A stretch of 64,000 nucleotides of DNA from Streptomyces sp. CB02009 (GTDB lineage: Bacteria > Actinomycetota > Actinomycetes > Streptomycetales > Streptomycetaceae): positions 661,299 to 725,298 of the forward strand of contig NZ_LIVV01000001.1 in assembly GCF_001905825.1 (NCBI RefSeq). Direction: 5' to 3'. Positions 35,684 through 44,160 of this stretch are shown here, in pieces. The first letter of the stretch is position 1, and each line of letters begins with the position of its first letter. Position numbers and translations under genes: made by a program. Under the pieces are notes generated by a model. The model was not told the DNA's origin, searched no databases, and saw only the letters and a list, made by a program, of their open reading frames with translations.

Positions 35684-37210
35684 ATGGATCGACTCCTCAG
35701 CCGCGCCGTCGACGGTGTCCTGCGCATGAGCGCCCAGCGCGTCCCCGACCGGGTCGCCCTCCGGTACGCCGACCGGACCTGGACGTACGCCGAGCTGGAC
35801 GCGGCCGTCTCCACCGCGGCCGCCGTCCTGCGGGAACCGCACCACGGCCACGGCCTGCCCGGGGCCGCCCGGGTCGCGACCTACGGGCACAACTCGGACG
35901 CCTACCTCATCGCGTTCCTCGCCTGCTCCCGGGCGGGCCTGATCCATGTGCCGGTCAACCACCACCTGACCGGCGAGGACCTCGCGTACCTCCTGGAACA
36001 GTCCGACACCTCCCTGGTCCTCGCCGACCCCGCGCTCGCCGAGCGCGTACCGGACGGCTTCGCGGTCAAGGCGCTGCGGGACGCGCCCGGTTCGCTCCTC
36101 GACGCGCTCGCGCAGCCGGAGGCGTACGACAGCGACCGCGACGCCAGGGATGTCGTCCAGCTGCTCTACACCTCGGGCACCACCGCGCTGCCCAAGGGCG
36201 CGACGATGACCCACCGGGCCCTCGTCCACGAGTACGCGAGCGCGATCGAGGCGCTCGACCTGCACGAGGACGACCGGCCGGTGCACGCGCTGCCGCTCTA
36301 CCACTCCGCGCAGATGCATGTCTTCCTGCTGCCGTACCTCGCCGTCGGCGCCGAGAACACGATCGTCGACGGACCCGATCCTGCCGTCCTCTTCGACCTG
36401 GTCGAGGCGGGCCGCGCCGACAGCGTCTTCGCCCCTCCGACGGTGTGGATCGGGCTCGCCAACCGCCCGGAGTTCGCGCACCGCGACCTGTCGGCCCTGC
36501 GGAAGGCCTACTACGGGGCTTCGATCATGCCCGTACCGGTCCTGGAGGGCCTGCGCGCGCGCCTCCCCGGACTGCGCTTCTACAACTGCTTCGGCCAGTC
36601 CGAGATCGGCCCGCTCGCCACCGTCCTCGGACCCGACGAGCACGAGGGCCGGATGGACTCCTGCGGCCGGCCCGTCCGCCACGTCGAGGCGCGGGTCGTC
36701 GACGAGGACGGCAAGGACGTGCCCGACGGCACCCCCGGCGAGATCGTCTACCGCTCGCCGCAACTGTGCGACGGGTACTGGCGCAAACCGGAGGAGACCG
36801 AGGAGGCCTTCCGGGGCGGCTGGTTCCGCTCGGGCGACCTCGCGGTCCGCGACGCCGAGGGCTATCTCACGATCGTCGACCGGGTGAAGGACGTCATCAA
36901 CTCCGGTGGTGTGCTGGTCGCTTCCCGCCAGGTGGAAGACGCGCTCTACACCCATCCCGGCGTCGCCGAGGTGGCCGTCATCGGCCTCCCCGACGAACGA
37001 TGGATCGAGGCGGTCACCGCGGTGGTCGTGGCCCGCGGAGAGGTCGGCGAGGCGGAACTCCTCGCCCACGCGCGGGAGAACCTGTCACCCTTCAAGGCCC
37101 CGAAGCGCGTCCACTTCGTCCCGGAACTGCCCCGCAACGCCAGCGGCAAGATCCTCAAGCGTGAGCTGCGCGAGCGGTACGCGGACGGTCAGGCGGGCTT
37201 GAGGCAGTAG
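35684..37210 (+). CDS. Acyl-CoA synthetase (AMP-binding)
   Basis: 508 residues of the adenylate-forming family. Motifs: LLYTSGTTALPKGATMTH (ATP loop), PLYHSAQMHVFLLPYL, FNCFGQSE-type YNCFGQSEIGPLA, WFRSGDLAVRDAEGYLTIVDR, and the catalytic lysine in NASGKILKREL. It forms an acyl-CoA from an unknown carboxylic acid, by sequence class a medium or long-chain acid. GGAGGA precedes the ATG. It is divergent from the acylase gene and could use the acids that enzyme releases, but this is only positional. Its last 22 bases overlap the 3' end of the convergent kinase gene. Confidence 0.9.
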   Translation: MDRLLSRAVDGVLRMSAQRVPDRVALRYADRTWTYAELDAAVSTAAAVLREPHHGHGLPGAARVATYGHNSDAYLIAFLACSRAGLIHVPVNHHLTGEDLAYLLEQSDTSLVLADPALAERVPDGFAVKALRDAPGSLLDALAQPEAYDSDRDARDVVQLLYTSGTTALPKGATMTHRALVHEYASAIEALDLHEDDRPVHALPLYHSAQMHVFLLPYLAVGAENTIVDGPDPAVLFDLVEAGRADSVFAPPTVWIGLANRPEFAHRDLSALRKAYYGASIMPVPVLEGLRARLPGLRFYNCFGQSEIGPLATVLGPDEHEGRMDSCGRPVRHVEARVVDEDGKDVPDGTPGEIVYRSPQLCDGYWRKPEETEEAFRGGWFRSGDLAVRDAEGYLTIVDRVKDVINSGGVLVASRQVEDALYTHPGVAEVAVIGLPDERWIEAVTAVVVARGEVGEAELLAHARENLSPFKAPKRVHFVPELPRNASGKILKRELRERYADGQAGLRQ

Positions 37211-38805
37211 TCCCGGTCCCAGGTCTCCGTGTACGGGAGGCTGTCCGGCCGCGCCTTCCAATCGACGCCGCAGTCGGTGAACGCGTCCTGCGGGGCCTCG
37301 ACGACCTTGACGACCTTGAGCTGCTTCCCCTCGCCGCAGGCCCGTTCCGTCCACAGCACCGTGGCGGAGAGGAATCCGACGTCGCCCTGGGCGGCGTCGA
37401 GGCAGTCACCGGCCACGACGTGCGGTGACACGCACAGTTTCTGCGCGGCCCAGCGCTCGCCCACGACGAACACGTTGAGGCAGCTTCCGTCCGCGCGTCC
37501 CCCGCTCACGACGGTCCGGGCGCCGGGCTTGCCGCAGTCGATCACACGGGGCCGGCTCGGAGTGAACGTGTCCTTGCCGGTGCGGGTGTTCCCGAGGCAG
37601 TCGCCGACGACGGGAGCCCGGTCGGCGAACTCGGGTCCGCCACCGTCGAACAGCCCCTGGCGGTAGCCCACATAGCCGCCCGTCGCCAGCACGACGGCCA
37701 GCACTCCGGCCACCGCACCCAGGACGCGCTGCCGCGGCACCCGGGACACCGGCGCGGGCCGGGACGAGGGAGCGGGGGCGCGGGGCGGGGCCGTGCGCGT
37801 GGGCGCCTCATGGGATTCCGCCGGGGCGCTGGGGGCCGGGGGCGCCCCGAGGGAGTCTTCCGCCGGCGTGTCGGGAGACGCGGACACGGGGGCCTCCGCG
37901 GCCGCCGGCGTCTCGTCCGTCCTTGGCGCCACGAAGTCCTGGTGCGCCCTGATCGCGGCCGTCCACGCCGTGGGGAGCAGTTCGCTGCCGCCGGTCGGGT
38001 CCTTCGCGAACCCGGCGAGCAGGACCGCCGGTGTCGGCCGGTCCGCCGGGGACAGGGCGAGCAGCGGGAGGACCAGTTCCCGCAGTTCCTCAGGCAGGAG
38101 GCGGTCGTCGACCTCGGCCCGCTGGACCATGGCCAGCAGCCGGAACGCGTCGTTCACCGGCCCGTACGGGAACCGCGACGTCGCGAGATGGAGCAGCGTC
38201 GCCCCCATGGAGTACATGTCGGATGCCACCGTCGATGCCTCGCCGCGTGCCTGTTCCGGCGAGGTGAAGGCCATCGTGCCCAGCGTCAGGGTGGTGCGGG
38301 TCAGGTCGAGGGCGTGGGAGATGCCGAAGTCGATGAGACGGGGGCCGGACAGGGGCAGCAGCACGTTGCCGGGTTTGACGTCGCGGTGGACGACGCCCGC
38401 GCCATGGAGGTCGGCGAGGGCCTCGGCCATGCCGACGGCGATCCAGCGCACGGCCGGCGCGGGCAGCGGGCCCGCGTCCCTGACGAGTTCGGCGAGCGAC
38501 GGGGCGGGGATGTACTCGGTGGCCATCCACGGCTTCGGGGCCTCCGCGTCCGCGTCCATCACGGAGACGGTGAAGGCCCCGGTGACACGGCGGGCCAGCG
38601 CGACCTCACGGGCGAAGCGCCGCCGGTCGGACTCCTCGGGCACGCCGTCGGCGAGCAGCGTCTTCACCGCGACCAGCCGGCCGCTGACGGTACGGCCGAG
38701 ATAGACCCGCCCCATGCCGCCGGAGCCGATCCGGCCGATCAGCCGGTACGCGCCCAGCCGGCGCGGGTCGTCCCCCTGTAACGGTTCGAGCCGTGGCCCG
38801 CCCAT
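37189..38805 (-). CDS. Membrane Ser/Thr protein kinase with cysteine-rich extracytoplasmic domain
   Basis: 538 residues. Kinase domain about 15-275: glycine loop IGSGGMGRVY, Lys48 in VAVKTL, Asp142 in HRDVKPGN, DFG at 159-161, GTMAFTSPEQ. A Pro/Ala-rich juxtamembrane region (about 295-358) leads to one membrane helix (about 361-380, GAVAGVLAVVLATGGYVGY). The outer domain of about 155 residues holds eight cysteines (DCLGN, DCGKP, SCLNV, LCVSP, DCLDA, ACGEG, DCGVD, YCLKP), enough for four disulfides, and is probably the sensor. It lacks PASTA repeats. GGGGGA precedes the ATG. The 3' end overlaps the acyl-CoA synthetase by 22 bp. Confidence 0.92.
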   Translation of the reverse strand: MGGPRLEPLQGDDPRRLGAYRLIGRIGSGGMGRVYLGRTVSGRLVAVKTLLADGVPEESDRRRFAREVALARRVTGAFTVSVMDADAEAPKPWMATEYIPAPSLAELVRDAGPLPAPAVRWIAVGMAEALADLHGAGVVHRDVKPGNVLLPLSGPRLIDFGISHALDLTRTTLTLGTMAFTSPEQARGEASTVASDMYSMGATLLHLATSRFPYGPVNDAFRLLAMVQRAEVDDRLLPEELRELVLPLLALSPADRPTPAVLLAGFAKDPTGGSELLPTAWTAAIRAHQDFVAPRTDETPAAAEAPVSASPDTPAEDSLGAPPAPSAPAESHEAPTRTAPPRAPAPSSRPAPVSRVPRQRVLGAVAGVLAVVLATGGYVGYRQGLFDGGGPEFADRAPVVGDCLGNTRTGKDTFTPSRPRVIDCGKPGARTVVSGGRADGSCLNVFVVGERWAAQKLCVSPHVVAGDCLDAAQGDVGFLSATVLWTERACGEGKQLKVVKVVEAPQDAFTDCGVDWKARPDSLPYTETWDRDYCLKPA

Positions 38806-38944
38806 GCCGAGTCCCCCGCTCCCCGTGTCGCCTGGGACCTGAGTGGTCCCGCCCCTGACACAGACCGTACGCGATCGGGTACATGCACAGGGGCCGTTCG
38901 CACGCGAACTGCCGGTGTCCGCCGTAGAGATGACGGGTAATCGG

Positions 38945-40234
38945 CTAGGGCGCCTGCCGCAGGTCCACGATCCGCTTGATCTTGCCCACCGAGCGCTCCA
39001 GCGTCTCCGGGTCGACCACCTCCACGTCCACCGAGACCCCGATCCCGTCCTTGACCGCCGCCGCGATCGTCCGGGCGGCCTCCGCGCGCTGCTCGGCCGT
39101 CGCGCCCGCGCGGGCCTCGGCGCGTACCGTCAGGGCGTCGAGGCGGCCCTCGCGGGTGAGGCGGAGCTGGAAGTGCGGGGCCACGGCCGGGGTGCGGAGG
39201 ACGATCTCCTCGATCTGGGTGGGGAAGAGGTTCACCCCGCGCAGGATGATCATGTCGTCGCTGCGCCCGGTGACCTTCTCCATCCGCCGGAACACCCGCG
39301 CGGTGCCCGGCAGCAGACGGGTCAGATCGCGCGTGCGGTAGCGGACGATCGGCATGGCCTCCTTGGTGAGCGAGGTGAAGACGAGCTCCCCCTCCTCGCC
39401 GTCCGGCAGGACCTCGCCCGTGAACGGGTCCACGATCTCCGGGTAGAAGTGGTCTTCCCAGATGTGCAGGCCGTCCTTCGTCTCCACGCACTCCTGGGCC
39501 ACGCCGGGGCCGATCACCTCCGACAGGCCGTAGATGTCGACCGCGTCGATCGCGAAGGCCTCCTCGATCTCCTTCCGCATGGCCTCCGTCCACGGCTCCG
39601 CGCCGAAGACGCCCACCCTGAGGGAGGTGGAGCGCGGGTCCACGCCCTGCCGCTCGAACTCGTCGAGCAGCGTCAGCATGTACGAGGGGGTCACCATGAT
39701 GATCTCGGGACGGAAGTCCTGGATGAGCTGCACCTGCCGGGCCGTCATGCCGCCGGACGCGGGGATCACCGTGCACCCGAGCCGCTCCGCGCCGTAGTGC
39801 GCGCCGAGCCCTCCCGTGAACAGGCCGTATCCGTAGGCCACATGCACCTTGTGCCCGGGGCGGGCGCCGGCGGCGCGCAGGGAGCGGGCGACCACGTCCG
39901 CCCACATGTCGAGGTCGCCCTCGGTGTATCCGACGACGGTCGGCCGGCCGGTGGTGCCGCTGGAGGCGTGGATGCGCCGGATCCGGGACGGGGCGACGGC
40001 GAACATCCCGAAGGGGTAGTGGTCGCGCAGGTCCGTCTTCGCGGTGAAGGGGAACCGGGCCAGATCGGCGAGCGTACGGCAGTCGTCCGGGGTCACCCCG
40101 GCCGCGTCGAAGGAGGACCGGTAGAAGTCCACGTTCTCGTACGCGTGGCGCAGGCTCGCCCGCAGCCGCTCCAGCTGGAGGGCCGCGAGCTCCTCGCGTC
40201 CGAGCCGTTCGCCGCTGTCCAGCAGTTCCGTCAT
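38945..40234 (-). CDS. paaK: Phenylacetate-CoA ligase
   Basis: 429 residues, the usual length. It activates phenylacetate to phenylacetyl-CoA using ATP, the entry to the aerobic phenylacetate pathway. Features: RHAYENVDFYRSSFDAAG, ATP loop HASSGTTGRPTVVGYT, AYGYGLFTGGLGAHYGAE, YGLSEVIGPGVAQEC, the hinge TGRSDDMIILRGVNLFP and the terminal SVGKIKR lysine motif. The ATG at 40234 has GGAGGAGT at ideal spacing; a longer frame upstream has none. No paaABCDE or other pathway gene is nearby. A PaaR-like palindrome lies 32 bases upstream of the ATG. Confidence 0.94.
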   Translation of the reverse strand: MTELLDSGERLGREELAALQLERLRASLRHAYENVDFYRSSFDAAGVTPDDCRTLADLARFPFTAKTDLRDHYPFGMFAVAPSRIRRIHASSGTTGRPTVVGYTEGDLDMWADVVARSLRAAGARPGHKVHVAYGYGLFTGGLGAHYGAERLGCTVIPASGGMTARQVQLIQDFRPEIIMVTPSYMLTLLDEFERQGVDPRSTSLRVGVFGAEPWTEAMRKEIEEAFAIDAVDIYGLSEVIGPGVAQECVETKDGLHIWEDHFYPEIVDPFTGEVLPDGEEGELVFTSLTKEAMPIVRYRTRDLTRLLPGTARVFRRMEKVTGRSDDMIILRGVNLFPTQIEEIVLRTPAVAPHFQLRLTREGRLDALTVRAEARAGATAEQRAEAARTIAAAVKDGIGVSVDVEVVDPETLERSVGKIKRIVDLRQAP

Positions 40235-40266
40235 CGCGCCACTCCTCCGGGGTCGTAAAACGGACG

Positions 40267-40280
40267 ACCGATCATTCGGT
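40267..40280. promoter_or_regulatory. PaaR-like operator upstream of paaK
   Basis: ACCGATCATTCGGT is a perfect ACCGA/TCGGT inverted repeat with a 4-base centre, 32 bases before the paaK start. ACCG/CGGT arms are typical of actinobacterial PaaR (TetR) sites, released by phenylacetyl-CoA. Assignment is inference. Confidence 0.6.
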
Positions 40281-40433
40281 AGATCCGTTCCGGTCAGTAA
40301 AACCGGACGCACCGGGGGGTTGGCAAGGGGTCGGAGCAAGGTTCCCGGGTCGTGCCCCCGCCCCGTCCCGGGCGTTTCGGGCCGAGAGGGCCGAAAGACT
40401 GCCCCTCGCGGGGCCCGTGGGCGGGCGGGCCCC

Positions 40434-40490
40434 GCCGACATCCCGTGGCCCCGCCGGCATTCCGTGGCCCCAGCCGGTAATCCCGTTGCC
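40434..40490. repeat. Three degenerate 19-bp tandem repeats
   Basis: GCCGACATCCCGTGGCCCC (40434), GCCGGCATTCCGTGGCCCC (40453) and a weaker third copy from 40473 run up to the second GNAT gene, whose ATG is 32 bases beyond. Confidence 0.65.
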
Positions 40491-40521
40491 GGGCGCGGGG
40501 CCGGCTGCTGGAGTGGCCCGC

Positions 40522-41298
40522 ATGGAACCCCAGCACCTCCGTGACCTGTACGACCGCCAGCTCCGCCGCGACGCCCGCCCCGACGGGCCCGGCTGCCGGG
40601 TCGAGCGCGTCGGCGACGTCGTCCGCCAGACCGGACCCGCGCACGCCTGGAACGGCGTCCTCTGGTCGGCTCTCGACGCGGGGAACGCCGACCGGGCCAT
40701 CGCCGGCCAGATCGACCACTACCGTGCCGAAGGGCTGCCCTTCGAGTGGAAGCTGTACGCCCACGACACCCCCGCCGACCTCGCCGAGCGGCTCGTCGCC
40801 GCGGGCTTCACCGCCGAGGACCCGGAGACCCTGATGGCCACCGAGGCCGCCGCGCTGCCGCACGACGTGGCGCTGCCCGCGGGCGTCGAACTCCGGGCCG
40901 TCACCGACGAGCCGGGGGTGCGCCAGGTGGCGGAGGTCCACGAACGCGCCTTCGGCACGGACAGCAGCCACCTCGAACGCCAGCTCCTGGACCGGCTCGC
41001 GGCCGACCCCGACACGGTCACCGCCGTCCTCGCCCTCGCCGACGGTGAACCCGTCAGCGCCGCACGCCTCGAACTCTGCCCCGGCACCGACTTCGCCGGC
41101 CTCTGGGGCGGCGGCACCGTCGATGCCTGGCGCGGCTGCGGCCTCTACCGCGCGCTCGTCGCCCACCGCGCGCGCATCGCCGCCGAACGCGGTCACCGCT
41201 ACGTCCAGGTCGACGCGGCGGCCACGAGCCGCCCCATCCTCCAGCGCCTCGGGTTCCTCACGCTCTCCACCACCACCCCGTACACCTACGGCGGTTAG
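40522..41298 (+). CDS. GNAT-family N-acetyltransferase
   Basis: 258 residues. The C-terminal 125 residues form a GNAT domain (VELRAVTDEPGVRQVAEVHERAF, AARLELCPGTDFAGLWGGGT, WRGCGLYRALVAHRARIAAE, ILQRLGFLTLSTTTPY). The acetyl-CoA loop WRGCGLYRA is close to the usual R/Q-x-x-G-x-G/A. The N-terminal 120 residues are an extension rich in acidic and aromatic residues (HYRAEGLPFEWKLYAHDTPADL), seen in two-domain GNAT proteins. Acceptor unknown. GGAG lies 9 bases before the ATG. Tandem repeats just upstream may affect its promoter. It converges on the pentapeptide gene. Confidence 0.87.
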   Translation: MEPQHLRDLYDRQLRRDARPDGPGCRVERVGDVVRQTGPAHAWNGVLWSALDAGNADRAIAGQIDHYRAEGLPFEWKLYAHDTPADLAERLVAAGFTAEDPETLMATEAAALPHDVALPAGVELRAVTDEPGVRQVAEVHERAFGTDSSHLERQLLDRLAADPDTVTAVLALADGEPVSAARLELCPGTDFAGLWGGGTVDAWRGCGLYRALVAHRARIAAERGHRYVQVDAAATSRPILQRLGFLTLSTTTPYTYGG

Positions 41299-41323
41299 AC
41301 CGGGCCCGTCGCGCTGCCGTGCC

Positions 41324-42139
41324 TCAGGACGCCCAGTGCGCGGGTCGCTCGAACCCCTCCGGCAGCCGGGTCGCGGCGTTCCCGCGCGCCGCGTTCAGCT
41401 GGGGCTGCGTCAGGAAGAGGGCGCCGGTCAGGTCCGCGCCCGACAGATCGGCGTCCCGCAGGTCCGCTCCGATCAGGTCCGCGAGCGTCAGATCGGCGCC
41501 CGTCAGATCGGCCGCGATCAGCAGCGCCCCGCGCAGGTCGGTGCCCCGCAGCTTCGCCCCGCGCAGCCGCTTGCCGACCAGGTCCGCCCCGCGCCGGCTC
41601 CTCGGCCTGCCGCCGGCCGTGGCGCGGACGAGTCCGCTCGTCCGCAGGAGCAGCTCGTTCACCTCGGCGCGCACCTCCGGCACCCGCAGCTTCTCCAGGT
41701 CGTCCGCCGAGCCGCCGGTGAGCTCCTCGACCCGGGCGAGTGCCGTCCGCAGCTCGGCGTGGACGGGACGGGCCGCCGGGCGGCCCAGCGCCTCGGTGAG
41801 GTAGCGCAGCAGCTCGTGGAGCTGGCGCATCACGTAGAAGACGTCGTACATCCGGCTCGCGGTCTCCGGCGCCTCGCGCCAGGACACGCCGCCGAAGGTG
41901 ACCTGGGAGACCTGCTGGCCGGCGCCGAAGCAGTCGTACACCGTGCAACCCTGGAACCCGCTCGTCCGCAGCCGGGTGTGGATGCCGCAGCGGAAGTCCT
42001 CCTGGAGGTTCCGGCAGGGCTCGCCCGGCGCCTTGTCCACGGCGAAGTCGGACGACTTCGCGAAGGGCAGCGCCACACAGCAGAGGCCGAAGCAGTTGGC
42101 GCAGTCGCCGCGCAGTGCGGAATCCCGGGTCTCGGGCAC
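41324..42139 (-). CDS. Cysteine-rich (YkgJ-like) protein with C-terminal pentapeptide repeats
   Basis: 271 residues. The N-terminal 70 residues hold eight cysteines (13, 16, 20, 21, 42, 51, 65, 70) in a CxxCxxxCC arrangement followed by spaced Cys residues, like the zinc/iron-chelating YkgJ family. A helical middle follows. Residues 190-245 are pentapeptide repeats (LRGAKLRGTDLRGALLIAAD, LTGADLTLADLIGADL), which form a right-handed beta-helix. Such helices can mimic DNA or bind proteins; here only about 10-11 repeats are present. The GTG start at 42139 has a distant GAAGGA. Function unknown; the pairing of metal-binding and pentapeptide modules is notable. It is divergent from the double hydrolase gene. 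Confidence 0.87.
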   Translation of the reverse strand: MPETRDSALRGDCANCFGLCCVALPFAKSSDFAVDKAPGEPCRNLQEDFRCGIHTRLRTSGFQGCTVYDCFGAGQQVSQVTFGGVSWREAPETASRMYDVFYVMRQLHELLRYLTEALGRPAARPVHAELRTALARVEELTGGSADDLEKLRVPEVRAEVNELLLRTSGLVRATAGGRPRSRRGADLVGKRLRGAKLRGTDLRGALLIAADLTGADLTLADLIGADLRDADLSGADLTGALFLTQPQLNAARGNAATRLPEGFERPAHWAS

Positions 42140-42242
42140 GATGGGAGGGTTCCTTCGCTGGTCGGAGACGGTTCACCCACCGTATCGCGCTCCCCGGCAA
42201 AGTCCTTGCGAAGATCGTTCGTGGTCCGTGAGGATCGGTGCC

Positions 42243-43769
42243 ATGCCACAGTTCACCTCGTACGACGGAACCGCGCTCGCCTACCGGACGGTGGGGGAGG
42301 GCGAGCCCCTGGTGTGCCTCGCCGGCGGGCCGATGCGCGACGCCGCCTACCTCGGTGACCTGGGCGGACTCGCCGCGCACCGCGCCCTGATCCTGCTCGA
42401 CGCCCGGGGGACCGGGGCGAGCGCCGAGCCCGCCGACCCCGGCACGTACCGCTGTGACCGGCAGGTCGGCGACGTCGAGGCGCTCCGCCTCCACCTCGGC
42501 CTGGAGCGGATCGACCTGCTCGGCCACTCGGCGGGCGGAAACCTGGCCACCCTGTACGCCGCCGCCCACCCCGAGCGGGTCCGCTCCCTGGTGCTCGTCA
42601 CCAGCCTGGGCCGCGCGCTCGGTGTCGGCACCACCGACGAGGAGTGGGACGAGGCCGTCGAGATCTTCGCCGACCGGCCCTGGTACCCGCAGGCCAGGGC
42701 CGCGCTCGACGCGATCGGCCCGGAGACCCCGGAGGCCCGGGTCCGTGAGATCACCGCGCCCTTCGCGTACGGCCGCTGGGACGCCGCCGCCCAGGACCAC
42801 GCGGCCCGCGACGTGGAGCAGCTGAACCAGCAGGCGGCCCCCGTCTACCACGCGGAGGGCGCGTATACCCCGGAGGCGACCCGCCGGGCGCTCAGCGCGC
42901 TCACGGCCCCGGTGCTCCTCCTCGCGGGGGAGTACGACGCCGGCCCCACCCCGGCCAAGGCGGCCGAGGCCGCCGCCTTCTTCCCGGACGCCGAGCTCGT
43001 CGTCCTGCCGGGAGCCGGACACTTCCCGTGGGTGGACGACGCGGAGGCGTTCGTCCGCCCCGTCGCCGCCTTCCTCGACCCGGAGGTCCGCACGGTCACG
43101 GTGGACGGCGTCCGCCTCGCCTACCGGGTACGGGGCTCCGAGGACGCCCCGCCCGTCGTCCTGGTCCACGGGAGGGGCGAGAACAGCACCACCTGGGCGC
43201 GGATCGCGGCCGAACTCGCCGCCGACCACCGGGTGTACGCGGTCGACCTGCGCGGACACGGACTCAGCGACCGGCCGGGCAGCTACGGATTCGACGTCTT
43301 CCGTGACGAACTCGGCGGATTCCTCAAGGCGCTCGGCCTCAGCGGCGCGACCGTCGTCGCCCACTCGATGGGCGGCGGGGCCGCCTACCTCCTCGCCGCC
43401 GTGGAACCGGACCTGATCGGGCGGCTCGTCCTGGAGGACGTCCCCGTGTTCTTCCCGATCGACCCGCCGCGCCCCCCGCTCGAACGCCCCGCGGGTCCGC
43501 TCGGCTTCGACTGGGAGATCGTCCCCGCCACCGACGCCCAGCTGAACGAGCCCGACCCCGCCTGGCGCGAGCAACTCCCCGCGATCACCGCCCCGACGCT
43601 CGTCGTCGCCGGCGGCCCGACCAGCCACGTCCGCCAGGACCAGCTGTCCTGGCTGGCCGACCGCATCGCCGGCGCCCGGCTCGTCACGATCGGGGCGGGG
43701 CACCTCGTCCACACGGACGCGCCGGACGCGTTCCTGCGCGCACTGGGGGAGTTCGGACTCCGAAGGTGA
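42243..43769 (+). CDS. Tandem double-domain alpha/beta hydrolase
   Basis: 508 residues made of two complete alpha/beta hydrolases in one frame. Domain 1 (1-280) has nucleophile Ser96 in GHSAGG, an acidic residue near GEYDAG and His260 in GAGHFPW. Domain 2 (285-508) has the oxyanion HGRGENS, Ser375 in AHSMGGG and GAGHLVHTD. Both triads look intact. Domain 1 resembles proline-iminopeptidase-type proteins, domain 2 the haloperoxidase/esterase type; substrates unknown. Members of this family are usually single domains of 250-300 residues, so this is a natural fusion unless a sequencing error joined two genes; the junction around FLDPEVRTVTVDGVRLAY reads smoothly. Confidence 0.9.
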   Translation: MPQFTSYDGTALAYRTVGEGEPLVCLAGGPMRDAAYLGDLGGLAAHRALILLDARGTGASAEPADPGTYRCDRQVGDVEALRLHLGLERIDLLGHSAGGNLATLYAAAHPERVRSLVLVTSLGRALGVGTTDEEWDEAVEIFADRPWYPQARAALDAIGPETPEARVREITAPFAYGRWDAAAQDHAARDVEQLNQQAAPVYHAEGAYTPEATRRALSALTAPVLLLAGEYDAGPTPAKAAEAAAFFPDAELVVLPGAGHFPWVDDAEAFVRPVAAFLDPEVRTVTVDGVRLAYRVRGSEDAPPVVLVHGRGENSTTWARIAAELAADHRVYAVDLRGHGLSDRPGSYGFDVFRDELGGFLKALGLSGATVVAHSMGGGAAYLLAAVEPDLIGRLVLEDVPVFFPIDPPRPPLERPAGPLGFDWEIVPATDAQLNEPDPAWREQLPAITAPTLVVAGGPTSHVRQDQLSWLADRIAGARLVTIGAGHLVHTDAPDAFLRALGEFGLRR

Positions 43770-43788
43770 CGGCCTCCGCCGGCGACGC

Positions 43789-43804
43789 GCCGTGCCCCCA
43801 CGGC
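43789..43804. terminator. Bidirectional terminator hairpin
   Basis: GCCGTG and CACGGC pair across a 4-base loop between the convergent double hydrolase and HxlR genes (gap 40 bases). Confidence 0.5.
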
Positions 43805-43809
43805 CGCCG

Positions 43810-44160
43810 TCACCCCTCGTGCCGCTCCTGAGCCGCCATCACCTCGTCGCCGTGCTCGAAGGCCCACGCGCCGAACGCGTCGATCGGACCGAGCAAGCTC
43901 CTTCCCAGATCGGTGAGTTCGTAGCTGATCCTGGCCGGAGCGCCGTCCTCGACGCGCCGCTCCACCAGGCCGTTGAACTCCAGCCGCCGCAGCGTCTCGG
44001 TGAGGACCTTGGAACTGATGCCGCCGATGCGCTCCCGGAGTTCGCCGTGGCGGCTCGGGCCCCGGCGCAGGGACCAGAGCACCACGGCGTTCCAGGTGTG
44101 GGAGAGCAGGTCGAAGGCGAGACGGGCGCGGCAGTCGGCGAGATAGGCGTCGGAAGTCAC
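43810..44160 (-). CDS. HxlR-family transcriptional regulator
   Basis: 116 residues. CRARLAFDLLSHTWNAVVLWSLRRGPSRHGELRERIGGISSKVLTETLRRLEFNGLVERRV is the HxlR winged helix, with the N-terminal cysteine (Cys10) often used by this family for redox or aldehyde sensing. The start is GTG at 44160 without a ribosome-binding site; a partly symmetric GTACCA/TGGTGC element touches the start codon. It is divergent from an F420-reductase-like gene 76 bases away, a common Streptomyces pairing, so it probably represses that gene and itself. Confidence 0.88.
   Translation of the reverse strand: MTSDAYLADCRARLAFDLLSHTWNAVVLWSLRRGPSRHGELRERIGGISSKVLTETLRRLEFNGLVERRVEDGAPARISYELTDLGRSLLGPIDAFGAWAFEHGDEVMAAQERHEG

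Noticed and set aside
38896..38909. GTTCGC/GCGAAC hairpin between paaK and the kinase gene
   Set aside because: Only 6 bp with a two-base loop; too tight and weak to call a terminator.
42243..43769. Double hydrolase considered as two genes merged by an error
   Set aside because: The junction has normal codon bias, no internal ribosome-binding site and no sign of a lost stop codon; kept as one gene, with the doubt recorded as a finding.
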